14,374 bases of DNA from an uncultured bacterium (GTDB lineage Bacteria; Verrucomicrobiota; Lentisphaeria; Victivallales; Victivallaceae): positions 1 through 14,374 of the forward strand of contig URVC01000078.1 in assembly GCA_900551245.1 (NCBI GenBank). Direction: 5' to 3'. The stretch's first letter is position 1. Every line of letters starts with the position of its first letter. The notes under the pieces were generated by a model. The model saw only the letters and a program-made list of their open reading frames with translations. It ran no database searches and had not been told where the DNA came from. A program made the translations under genes and the position numbers. Of the stretch, positions 8,120 through 14,249 are shown in pieces.

Positions 8120-8812
8120 TCAGAGTGAATCAACGTGTGGCAGTAATTCGGTCTTGTGATTCCACGGATAAGATTTCTGACCATTCCAAATCGCATTTTT
8201 TGATAATTTTCCTGCTGATCCATTTGCCCTATAAAGAACGGTATAACCACCGTGAACGTCCTGTTTCCCATAATCCATAACAGTATTGCTGCCGAAACAG
8301 TAAATGAGTACTTCCCGGGTTAATTGAGGATAGGGTTTCAACTTGGGAGTAAAAAATCCATTGTCATTGTAGGAGTCCCGTCCATAGATATAGCTGATCC
8401 GCCTCCAGGCATTTCCGTCAGTTTGCGGCTTGACAGGGTTACAGACCGGACAATTGAGAATTTTAGGACTGATTCTGTCTTTTTTGGCTGTTTCAAGGTC
8501 AACTCCGCCTAAATAATTGAGGCTTGCAACCAGCATTAATCCTGCATATTTTCCGTCATCAGTTGCGCACCATGTGGGATCATTTCCGATTGCGCCGCCC
8601 AATGTGTGATAAGTAGTCGGAAGTCCTTGGTAATCATCCGAATACATTCCAATAGCAGTTCCATTTTGCTTTATCTGTGAAATGCAGCTCGTGGTTCGGG
8701 CGTTGAGGCGCGCCTTGTTCAGAGCGGGCAGCAGCATTGCCGCCAGAATGGCGATGATCGCAATTACGACCAGAAGTTCAATCAGTGTAAAACATCTTCT
8801 TTCTGTTCTCAT
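8120..8812 (-). CDS. Type II secretion-type pseudopilin (DUF1559-like)
   Basis: This is a short pilin-like envelope protein. It has the N-terminal methylation and transmembrane head FTLIELLVVIAI, then an amphipathic helix ending in LNKARLNART and a globular part with CPVC. The residue before the cleavage-site Phe is Cys, not the usual Gly. Its C-terminus is short: the family's H-X9-DG signature is replaced by His-X8-Asp-Ser just before the stop. The ATG at 8812 has AGGA 8 nt upstream; a GTG at 8815 is 5 nt from it and is also possible. It sits 34 bp after the regulator gene and 14 bp before the GH5-CE7 gene, so it belongs to the same operon. Such genes are common beside enzyme genes in this phylum. 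A role in displaying or exporting the enzymes is conjecture. Confidence 0.85.
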   Translation of the reverse strand: MRTERRCFTLIELLVVIAIIAILAAMLLPALNKARLNARTTSCISQIKQNGTAIGMYSDDYQGLPTTYHTLGGAIGNDPTWCATDDGKYAGLMLVASLNYLGGVDLETAKKDRISPKILNCPVCNPVKPQTDGNAWRRISYIYGRDSYNDNGFFTPKLKPYPQLTREVLIYCFGSNTVMDYGKQDVHGGYTVLYRANGSAGKLSKNAIWNGQKSYPWNHKTELLPHVDSL

Positions 8813-8849
8813 CACAGGCGTCCTTTCCTTGTTTTCCCTTCTTTTTCAT

Positions 8850-9971
8850 TTACACTTGCAACGCGCTTTCGATGAGCCGCGCATTGTGACGTTCTTTCAT
8901 AACTTTACGGACAGTTGCTCCCGGATAAACCTGCGGGGCAATCAGCCGGGTGATCACGGGGAACTGCCGGGGATTGCTCTCCAGCCGGAGAGCCAGTTTC
9001 AACAACTCGACGGCAATCTGTTCATCGCCGTGTGAGATCGTCGTGATCGGCGGAGAGTGCCGGATTGCACGATTGGTACCGTCAAATGCAATGATTGAAA
9101 CCTCGGACGGCACTTTCCCCGATCGAAAGAGCTCTTCGGAGATTTCCGAAATATTTTCATCGGAAACGCAGAAAATACCGTCACCACCTTCGGAAACTGC
9201 CTGATTGATACGGTCCCGGAACATCTGCAATGATTTGAGCGTGTCGGCATTCTGGTGTTCCACCACAGAGAAACGGCGCTGTTCATTTGCGAAAAGCTCG
9301 GCAAAGCCTTCCAGACGCAGCCGGAACTGGATATTAGTTGATTTTGCCTGCGGAATTACGCACAGGATATTCCGGCACCGGGCCTGAATGAACAATTCCG
9401 CCGCGATCCTCCCCACGGCGCGATTGTCGAGCTGAATGCAGGAAACGTCCCGGCTGCCTTCCGAATTGTATGGGTCCAGAATCACCAATCTGGAACACGC
9501 CTGCCGCAAAAGCGGCATCACGCGGGAATCTAAAATCAACGATACGAACAGCACGTCGACTCCAGCCAGCCCGGCAGCGAATGATTCGGGCGTTTCCGCA
9601 GGGTCTTCCGGGTCGTAAAGAAAACATTCAAGCTGGAGGTGCTGTTTGTTCATCATCCGTTCGAGCAGGAACCGCAGCCGGTCATAGGCGGCAAACCAGC
9701 AGCAGCCGCTGCCGCGATGCCCGGTGTAGACGAAACCGTAACGCAGCGCCTGCCCGGCCGCCGGCCGGATGCGGGTTGACTTTTTCTCCTGATAGATCAA
9801 CCCCTCGTCGCGCAACTGGTTCAGCGACTTGATGATGGTTCCGCAACTGGCGTCGAACTCTTTTGCCAGTTCCCGTATGCCGGGCAGTATCAACTCGCCC
9901 CGGCACTGCCGTTCGCGCAATAACAAACGGAGTTCTTCCAATATCTTGCTGCTTTTTACATAAGGTTTCAT
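8850..9971 (-). CDS. GntR-type HTH / LacI-type sugar-sensing transcriptional regulator
   Basis: This is a 373-aa AraR-like hybrid regulator. Residues about 5-68 form a GntR-type winged helix (LPGIRELAKEF, then GTIIKSLNQLRDEGLIY). Residues about 75-350 form a LacI/periplasmic-binding-protein-like effector domain, with LDNRAVGRIAAELF and a late VSIIAFDGTNRA segment typical of LacI-family sensors. It probably represses the downstream pseudopilin and glycoside hydrolase genes until a sugar binds. It is first in the operon, and the promoter before it is bracketed by two inverted 18-bp copies of a candidate operator, so autoregulation is likely. The ATG at 9971 has only a weak ribosome site (GGAT, 4 nt away) and a leader of about 30 nt. 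Confidence 0.85.
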   Translation of the reverse strand: MKPYVKSSKILEELRLLLRERQCRGELILPGIRELAKEFDASCGTIIKSLNQLRDEGLIYQEKKSTRIRPAAGQALRYGFVYTGHRGSGCCWFAAYDRLRFLLERMMNKQHLQLECFLYDPEDPAETPESFAAGLAGVDVLFVSLILDSRVMPLLRQACSRLVILDPYNSEGSRDVSCIQLDNRAVGRIAAELFIQARCRNILCVIPQAKSTNIQFRLRLEGFAELFANEQRRFSVVEHQNADTLKSLQMFRDRINQAVSEGGDGIFCVSDENISEISEELFRSGKVPSEVSIIAFDGTNRAIRHSPPITTISHGDEQIAVELLKLALRLESNPRQFPVITRLIAPQVYPGATVRKVMKERHNARLIESALQV

Positions 9972-9980
9972 GAGTATCCA

Positions 9981-9998
9981 AAAAGTAGTACAGTTGTT
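9981..9998. promoter_or_regulatory. Putative operator, promoter-proximal copy
   Basis: AAAAGTAGTACAGTTGTT is the exact reverse complement of the copy at 10071-10088. It lies at about +5 to +22 of the predicted transcript, where a bound repressor would block initiation or escape. It probably binds the GntR/LacI-type regulator encoded directly downstream. Confidence 0.65.
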
Positions 9999-10009
9999 TC
10001 TCTTTTTAT

Positions 10010-10038
10010 ATTATAGCAAAGTTTTTCATATTTGCCAA
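10010..10038 (-). promoter_or_regulatory. Sigma-70-type promoter of the regulator/CAZyme operon
   Basis: On the minus strand TTGGCA (10038-10033) and TATAAT (10015-10010) are separated by exactly 17 bp. The -10 box is perfect and the -35 box is 5 of 6. The predicted start of transcription is near 10003, about 32 nt before the regulator's ATG. It would drive the genes down to 2992. Confidence 0.8.
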
Positions 10039-10070
10039 GAGCCGGACGCCATTATTTTCGAAAAAAGTTT

Positions 10071-10088
10071 AACAACTGTACTACTTTT
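10071..10088. promoter_or_regulatory. Putative operator, upstream copy
   Basis: AACAACTGTACTACTTTT is a perfect inverted copy of 9981-9998. The two centres are 90 bp apart and flank the whole promoter. The upstream copy lies near -68 to -85, which fits repression by DNA looping. It could also serve an unseen divergent promoter. Confidence 0.65.
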
Positions 10089-10157
10089 GCAAAAAAACAA
10101 GGAATTATAAAACAAAAAACAAGTCATCTTTCAATCCGTCATTTAATCATAATGGGA

Positions 10158-10257
10158 TAAATTCCCCGATGCTCGTATCGTTATACTGAAATTTTGAGGC
10201 TGCCCGCTGAGTGGATGTGCGAGGTTGGGCGTAAATACCCCGATGCTTGCATCGGGG
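10158..10257. repeat. Two related CCCCGATGC elements, one forming a hairpin
   Basis: TAAATTCCCCGATGCTCG (10158-10175) and TAAATACCCCGATGCTTG (10232-10249) match at 16 of 18 positions, 74 bp apart. The second continues into a perfect hairpin: CCCCGATGC and GCATCGGGG around TT (10238-10257). In the first copy the right arm has decayed (only ATCG remains). They look like REP- or fold-back-type intergenic repeats. Confidence 0.55.
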
Positions 10258-10263
10258 ATGGCC

Positions 10264-10292
10264 TTGACCGGAAAGCAAAATTTTTATTCAAT
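10264..10292 (+). promoter_or_regulatory. Weak candidate promoter for the clamp operon
   Basis: TTGACC (10264-10269), a 17-bp spacer and TTCAAT (10287-10292) give 5/6 and 4/6 matches to the sigma-70 boxes. It would give a leader of about 120 nt that carries the palindrome and the hairpin. This is the best plus-strand candidate I see, but it is not strong. Confidence 0.3.
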
Positions 10293-10342
10293 AACTTCAT
10301 GTAGTTCAATGAATTTTCACCTATATATTACCTCTTTGATAT

Positions 10343-10355
10343 CAGGATAATCCTG
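10343..10355. promoter_or_regulatory. 13-bp palindrome in the clamp operon leader
   Basis: CAGGAT-A-ATCCTG is a perfect odd-centred palindrome between the candidate promoter and the GC-rich hairpin. It could be a small operator. No matching second copy was seen. Confidence 0.3.
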
Positions 10356-10362
10356 TTCGTTA

Positions 10363-10404
10363 TCGGCTCCGGCGGTCATGTGACTGCCGGGGCCGATTGT
10401 GTTT
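10363..10404 (+). terminator. Terminator-like hairpin against the clamp gene's ribosome site
   Basis: The arms TCGGCTCCGGCGGTCA (10363-10378) and TGACTGCCGGGGCCGA (10381-10396) form a 16-bp RNA stem with two G-U pairs. A TTGTGTTTT tract follows. The Shine-Dalgarno GGAGG (10411-10415) starts only a few bases later, so the hairpin must act within the leader, as an attenuator or mRNA-stabilising element. Confidence 0.7.
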
Positions 10405-10423
10405 TAACATGGAGGTAATGAAA

Positions 10424-11707
10424 ATGAAGATCAAAAAGAGTGTGTTGGCCGATGCGTTGAAGGTGCTCGGCAAGGTGGTGTCGCAGACTTCGCCGGTGGA
10501 GGTTCAGCGGTCGGTGCGGTTCCTCGGTGTCGGGGAACAGGTCTGGCTGACTGCAACTGATGGCGTGGAATCCGTCACGGTTGAAGTAATCGGCGATGCC
10601 GGGGAGATGGAGGAGTTCACGGGCGAGTATAAGGCGTTGCGTGAGCTGATCCGTTCCACGCGGGGCGGCGAGATTGAGGTCACGGGAAAGTCGCTCGAAT
10701 GGCCGGAGCTGGAAGAGGTTCCCGAGGAGGCGGTTTCGGTCGAGCTTCCGGCCTCGTTCGGAGAGTTGCTCGCGTTGGCGGCTCCAGTTATGGATCGCGA
10801 TGGTGCGCGGCTCATCCTGCGGGGCGTCAATCTTTCAGCTGAGGGCATCACCGCGACGAATGGGAAGGAGCTGCTGCATCTTCCTTGGCCGCTGGCGGTT
10901 CAGGAGGAGGTTACGCTGCCGTTTCCGCTCGCGTTGTTGACGGCCAAACCTGCCGCTCCCGGCGTGTTGCACCTCTGGAATCGGCGTAATGAGCGGCTCT
11001 TCCGGATCGAGATCGGCGGTTTCCAGTGGCAGGGTAAGGCGTTGCCGGGCAACTTTCCCGATTGGAAGCAGGTGATTCCTGCCGACAAGACGTTGGATTA
11101 TCAGATCGAGATTCACGAGCCGGAACGGGTCATTACGTTCCTGAAAGCGGTTCCCGACTGCCCGCCGTTCCATGCTGTCGAACTGAACGTGGTTCCGGGC
11201 GGCGTTACCGTGATCCCGAACAACTTCCCGGATATGGAGCTGCGGTTGAAGGCGACGGTGATCGGCGCTCAGCCCCGCGCGGTGCTGGCGCTCAACAAGT
11301 ATATCCTGCTGCGGATGCTTCAGCAGGGCTATACGAAATTCCGGGCACATTCGGACGGCAGGATACCGGTCATCGCCGAGGGCGGCAGCGGCCGATATCT
11401 TGCCATGCCGATTCACATATTACCCAAACACCAACCAGAAAAGGAGACAAGCAAAATGGAAAACATCGAAAACAAAGTGGTGTCTGCCCCGGTGCAGACG
11501 GTCGCCCCGAACCATGAACCCGGAACCAATCCGCTGGATGAACTCTGCAATACCATCGATACGTTCCGGAATAAACTCAAACTCGCCCTGGACGAATCAA
11601 CCCTGCTGGTACGCAAGGTCAAGGAAGTTCAGCTTGCGCAAAAGCAGAAAGAGCGGGATTTCATTCAGGCGAAACGCGCCATTGAACGGATCAGAATGGC
11701 GATTTAG
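10424..11707 (+). CDS. DnaN-like DNA polymerase sliding clamp with C-terminal helical extension
   Basis: This is an element-encoded beta-clamp homologue that would tether polymerases or nucleases to DNA. The start at 10424 has GGAGG 8 nt upstream; in-frame ATGs at 10409 and 10418 lie too close. Clamp-like marks are an N-terminal segment VLADALKVLGKVV, a second-domain segment LILRGVNLSAEGITATNGKEL, NFPDWKQVIP at residues 209-218 (the FPDYxxVIP-type motif of DnaN), and a final strand YLAMPI near residue 327. The clamp part (about 340 aa) is somewhat shorter than chromosomal DnaN. About 85 extra residues follow (345-427), ending in a charged, probably coiled-coil helix. Just before this tail, inside the frame, is a good ribosome site and an ATG (11456), so the tail may also be made alone. 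No clamp loader gene is in the window. Confidence 0.78.
   Translation: MKIKKSVLADALKVLGKVVSQTSPVEVQRSVRFLGVGEQVWLTATDGVESVTVEVIGDAGEMEEFTGEYKALRELIRSTRGGEIEVTGKSLEWPELEEVPEEAVSVELPASFGELLALAAPVMDRDGARLILRGVNLSAEGITATNGKELLHLPWPLAVQEEVTLPFPLALLTAKPAAPGVLHLWNRRNERLFRIEIGGFQWQGKALPGNFPDWKQVIPADKTLDYQIEIHEPERVITFLKAVPDCPPFHAVELNVVPGGVTVIPNNFPDMELRLKATVIGAQPRAVLALNKYILLRMLQQGYTKFRAHSDGRIPVIAEGGSGRYLAMPIHILPKHQPEKETSKMENIENKVVSAPVQTVAPNHEPGTNPLDELCNTIDTFRNKLKLALDESTLLVRKVKEVQLAQKQKERDFIQAKRAIERIRMAI
11441..11458 (+). promoter_or_regulatory. Internal ribosome binding site and start inside the clamp gene
   Basis: AAGGAG (11441-11446) precedes an in-frame ATG at 11456 by about 9 nt. Initiation here would give an 83-aa helical protein (MENIENKVV onward, ending at 11707), equal to the clamp's tail. 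The preceding residues (KHQPEKETSK) look like a read-through linker, so a clamp gene and a small gene may have fused by losing a stop codon. Confidence 0.55.
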
Positions 11708-11730
11708 CGAAATACCACAAAACAAAAACG

Positions 11731-11774
11731 GACGGATAGCCGGGAGCAGTGAGGCTCCCGGCTATCCGTCTTTT
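11731..11774 (+). terminator. 17-bp perfect hairpin with T tract before the SPKQ gene
   Basis: GACGGATAGCCGGGAGC (11731-11747) pairs perfectly with GCTCCCGGCTATCCGTC (11754-11770) around the loop AGTGAG. TTTT follows. As a terminator for the clamp transcript it is very convincing. Yet GGAGG for the next gene begins at 11777, leaving no space for a promoter, so the four downstream genes would depend on read-through or on RNA processing. Confidence 0.85.
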
Positions 11775-11788
11775 ATGGAGGAATGACT

Positions 11789-12220
11789 ATGTTGAAACTC
11801 AATGCGTCATATTCAAAGAAGGTTCCGGCCGGAGAGGAATATTCCAGCCAGAGCTATCATGCATCAGTCGAAGTGGAGCTGCCGGACGGGTTGTCCGGCG
11901 AGGCTCTTCAGGCTCGGATTCACGAAACGTTCGATCTGGTACGTAATTCTGTCGAAGCGGAATTGCACGGAAAAACTTCCGCGAATTACGGCGGTCGTCC
12001 GGCAGCCGGAACACCGCGAAACGGTTCTCAACGCAGCAGGTCAGGGGCACGTCAGAATGAGGCTCCGGCAAGTCCGAAACAGCTCTCGTATCTGCTCGAC
12101 CTCGCCCGGCAGCGCGGCATCACTCCGCAGCAGATCGCGGCGCGGTTTCAGGTGCCGGACATCCAGCATCTGACCCGGCAGCAGTGTTCGGATCAGATCG
12201 ATGAATGGAGGGCGGCGTAA
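11789..12220 (+). CDS. Small protein with C-terminal SPKQ-type DNA-module motif
   Basis: This 143-aa protein is not one I can name. The start at 11789 has GGAGG (11777-11781) 7 nt upstream; an in-frame ATG at 11783 is too near. Residues about 1-65 form a compact domain rich in acidic residues. A Gly/Ser/Arg-rich linker (about 66-92) leads to a helical C-terminal motif, SPKQLSYLLDLARQRGI, then LTRQQCSDQIDEW. A motif of this kind recurs in phage and plasmid proteins near recombination genes. Its TAA stop overlaps the nuclease ATG (TAATG), so the two are translationally coupled. The form suggests a two-domain accessory protein with a flexible linker; a DNA- or clamp-binding role is a guess. Confidence 0.7.
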   Translation: MLKLNASYSKKVPAGEEYSSQSYHASVEVELPDGLSGEALQARIHETFDLVRNSVEAELHGKTSANYGGRPAAGTPRNGSQRSRSGARQNEAPASPKQLSYLLDLARQRGITPQQIAARFQVPDIQHLTRQQCSDQIDEWRAA

Positions 12221-13023
12221 TGGCGACGATTGATGAACTGCGGCAGGAACCGCACTGGTCGTATTCGGCACTGAATACGTATCTCAATATCTGTCAGGCG
12301 CAATTCATGTACCGGTACGTGGATCAAGCCGAGGTCGAACGAACTTCGGTCTGCTTTCCGTTCGGCAAAGCCTTTCATGCGGCATTAACCGCTCAGGCGT
12401 GGGAGTGCATGATGGGCGGTTCGCTGACCCGTGATGAGATCGTCGGACAGTTTGAAGAGGCGTTCAAGATCGAAGCCGAAGCTACCCCGAACCTGATCTA
12501 CAAGGAGGGCGAGAACTTCGATACGGTGATCGACCTTGCAACGAAGATGCTGGATGCGGCGCTGGCGAACTGGTCGGATTACTACACGGTCAAGGGCGTG
12601 GCGCAGGCGTTCAGGATCGACGTTCCCGGACTGGACAAGCCCTTGATCGGCGAATACGACCTCATCGTTCAGGATGGACGGGATGCCTGTATCGTAGACT
12701 GGAAAACCTCCGCGAGCCGCTGGCCTGCCGGGAAAGCCGATCGCGATCTTCAGGCAACTGTATTCAGCTACGCTTATGAGAAGCAGAACGGCACGGCTCC
12801 GCTCTTCCGGTTCGATGTCATCACCAAGACGAAGAATCCGGGATGCGAGAGTCATTACACCAGTCGCGGATTCCACGACTTCCGGCGCTTCGAGGCACTG
12901 GCGAACCGGGCGCAAGATGCAATCAACAAAGGCGTGTTCCTGCCGAATGAAACATCATTCGCCTGCGGCGAGTGTCCCTATCGGGATCGTTGCAGACAGT
13001 GGCATTTGAAGAAATGGAGGTGA
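12220..13023 (+). CDS. PD-(D/E)XK nuclease, Cas4/RecB-like, with probable 4Fe-4S cluster
   Basis: This is a 267-aa nuclease of the RecB/Cas4 (PDDEXK_1) type, probably an exonuclease that resects DNA ends. Visible motifs are SYSALNTYLNIC near the N-terminus; motif I His53 in FGKAFHAAL; motif II Asp147 in GEYD; motif III Asp160-Trp-Lys162 in VDWKTS; and a Q-containing helix (DLQATVFSYAYE). Cys25 together with Cys249, Cys252 and Cys258 (CGECPYRDRC) gives the one-plus-three cysteine layout (CX2CX5C) of iron-sulfur Cas4 and AddB nucleases. No cas1, cas2 or CRISPR array is present, so it is not called Cas4. GGAGGG lies 7 nt before the ATG at 12220, inside the preceding gene. It is 4 bp from the DUF932 gene. 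Confidence 0.85.
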   Translation: MATIDELRQEPHWSYSALNTYLNICQAQFMYRYVDQAEVERTSVCFPFGKAFHAALTAQAWECMMGGSLTRDEIVGQFEEAFKIEAEATPNLIYKEGENFDTVIDLATKMLDAALANWSDYYTVKGVAQAFRIDVPGLDKPLIGEYDLIVQDGRDACIVDWKTSASRWPAGKADRDLQATVFSYAYEKQNGTAPLFRFDVITKTKNPGCESHYTSRGFHDFRRFEALANRAQDAINKGVFLPNETSFACGECPYRDRCRQWHLKKWR

Positions 13024-13027
13024 AATC

Positions 13028-13756
13028 ATGGGACTGATGATGAGTGAAGGCAAGTTCGTCGGACGCGATGAAATCGCAATGGTTCCGACACCGGCGGCTA
13101 CCGCAAGCTGGAAGCCGGTACCGCACAGTGAGGTGATCGACGCCGTTACTGACGTGGTCAAGGCGCACGACTGGCAGATTCTCGATGAACAGTACGGTCT
13201 GGCCCGTGACGGTCAGCGGATGTTCGGTGTGATCCGAATCAACCGGAGTTCAAGCACAGAATGGAGTCGTTGCATTGGAATCCGCAACAGCCACGACCGG
13301 ACGATTGCCGTCGGCCTGGCTGCTGGGCTTAATGTTCGAGTCTGCGCGAACCTCATGTTCGGCGGTAGTATGGTTCTGAAGCGGCGGCACACCTCGCGGA
13401 TCGAACTGAACGGTCTGGTTCTGGAAGCCGTGAACGCTCTGGAACTGGAGTTTCTGACATTGGAAAACGTAGCAGAGGAGTTGAAGATCGATGAACTCAA
13501 TGATGATGAAGTTCGTGCTTCGCTGGTGGTGGCGGCGGAACGTCAGGCGATTCCATCGTGTGATATTCTGACCGTCTGGAAGGAGTTCAAACATCCCCGG
13601 CATGAAGAGTTCGCAGAGCCGACCCGGTGGAGCCTCTTGAATGCCTTCACCGAAACCGCAAAGAAGTACAGTCCCGCCCGTGCCGACCAGTGCTACCGCA
13701 GTCTGACCCGGTTGTTCGGACTGGACGGCAAACCGGCGGAACTCTGGAAAAGATAG
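13028..13756 (+). CDS. DUF932-like phage/plasmid protein
   Basis: This 242-aa protein fits the DUF932 family, common in phages and plasmids but without an assigned biochemical role. The evidence is an N-terminal TASWKPVPHSEVIDAV segment, GLARDGQRMFGV, and the family-like core IGIRNSHDRTIAVGLA followed by RVCANLMFGG. The C-terminal third is helical, with YSPARADQCYRSLTRLFG. GGAGG (13016-13020) overlaps the end of the nuclease gene and lies 7 nt before the ATG, so the pair is co-translated. Close linkage to an exonuclease makes a DNA-end or single-strand-binding role possible; that is inference only. Confidence 0.72.
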   Translation: MGLMMSEGKFVGRDEIAMVPTPAATASWKPVPHSEVIDAVTDVVKAHDWQILDEQYGLARDGQRMFGVIRINRSSSTEWSRCIGIRNSHDRTIAVGLAAGLNVRVCANLMFGGSMVLKRRHTSRIELNGLVLEAVNALELEFLTLENVAEELKIDELNDDEVRASLVVAAERQAIPSCDILTVWKEFKHPRHEEFAEPTRWSLLNAFTETAKKYSPARADQCYRSLTRLFGLDGKPAELWKR

Positions 13757-13782
13757 TCCACGGCGCTCTGCCCTGGTACGCC

Positions 13783-13811
13783 CTCCGGAAAAAGTGGTGC
13801 GATTTCCGGAG
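13783..13811 (+). repeat. 9-bp inverted repeat in the leader of the zinc-ribbon gene
   Basis: CTCCGGAAA (13783-13791) and TTTCCGGAG (13803-13811) are perfect complements around an 11-nt loop. A second hairpin with a UUCG loop follows 12 nt later. Together they fill the 116-nt gap between the DUF932 and zinc-ribbon genes with structured RNA. Confidence 0.6.
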
Positions 13812-13823
13812 TATCATGCACCT

Positions 13824-13846
13824 CGGCGGCTTCGGTCGCCGGTTTT
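13824..13846 (+). terminator. UUCG-loop hairpin with T tract before the zinc-ribbon gene
   Basis: CGGCGGC (13824-13830) and GTCGCCG (13835-13841) form a 7-bp stem with one G-U pair, closed by a UUCG tetraloop and followed by GTTTTA. It looks like a short intrinsic terminator, and again stands just before the next gene's ribosome site (AAGGA at 13859-13863). Confidence 0.6.
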
Positions 13847-13872
13847 ATCACTTGAAAGAAGGAATCGTGATT

Positions 13873-14184
13873 ATGGCAAAAGTCTTTTGTCCCAATTGTG
13901 CTTCGATTGCAAACCCGCTTCATCGGGCCTGCACGGTTGGAACCGCAACCGGGATTACAGCAGGAGGTGCAACGGTAATCGTCGGCATGGTTCGCGGCGC
14001 CCGTGCGGGAAGTGCGTTGGGAGTTGCCGGCACTGCCATCGGTGCGGCTGCCGGAGCCGTGTTGAATCTCCTCTGGGGTATCACTTCCGGGGGACTGATC
14101 GGCGCTCAGGCGGGCAAATTGATCGATGAAAATGTAATCGGTCTGTACCGCTGTCCGAAATGTCATCTGCGATTCAAGGCGTAG
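13873..14184 (+). CDS. Small split zinc-ribbon protein with glycine-zipper membrane segment
   Basis: This is a 103-aa protein I cannot name. A CPNC pair at residues 6-9 and a CPKC pair at 94-97 would make one zinc ribbon. The roughly 85 residues between them are rich in Gly and Ala with many GxxxG-type spacings, and hydrophobic enough for one or two membrane helices folded as a hairpin, which would bring the cysteine pairs together. The start at 13873 has AAGGA 9 nt upstream; a GTG at 13867 is too close. It is the last gene before a strong terminator. Glycine-zipper segments are known in membrane-inserting and pore-forming proteins, but no function is established here. Confidence 0.72.
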   Translation: MAKVFCPNCASIANPLHRACTVGTATGITAGGATVIVGMVRGARAGSALGVAGTAIGAAAGAVLNLLWGITSGGLIGAQAGKLIDENVIGLYRCPKCHLRFKA

Positions 14185-14199
14185 ATGGCTGAAAACTCA

Positions 14200-14232
14200 G
14201 AGATACGCAGTAACGATGCGTGTCTCTTTTTT
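14200..14232 (+). terminator. Intrinsic terminator between convergent genes
   Basis: GAGATACGCA (14200-14209) and TGCGTGTCTC (14217-14226) form a 10-bp stem with one G-U pair, followed by six T. It ends the plus-strand module and lies 17 bp before the stop of the convergent PIN gene; read on the other strand it is followed by GAGTTTT, so it may act in both directions. Confidence 0.85.
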
Positions 14233-14249
14233 CGATTCATACCGGAATA

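Larger units (their letters stand above)
9972..10396. other. Intergenic region between divergent operons
   Basis: This 425-bp gap holds the minus-strand promoter and its two operators (9981-10088), two related copies of a CCCCGATGC element (10158-10175 and 10232-10257), a weak plus-strand promoter candidate (10264-10292), a 13-bp palindrome (10343-10355) and a long GC-rich hairpin (10363-10396). I see no coding sequence. Confidence 0.7.

Noticed and set aside
10158..10257. CCCCGATGC units as a CRISPR array
   Set aside because: There are only two units, they are unequal, and no cas1 or cas2 is present; the Cas4-like nuclease alone does not support it.
10835..11416. A 193-codon minus-strand frame opposite the clamp gene
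   Set aside because: It is antisense to conserved clamp motifs and has no family signature.
12083..12100. KQLSYLLDL in the SPKQ protein as a bacterial clamp-binding peptide
   Set aside because: It resembles the QLSLF-type motif, but it is part of the helical SPKQ motif and lacks the final aromatic residue, so binding to the nearby clamp is only a possibility.
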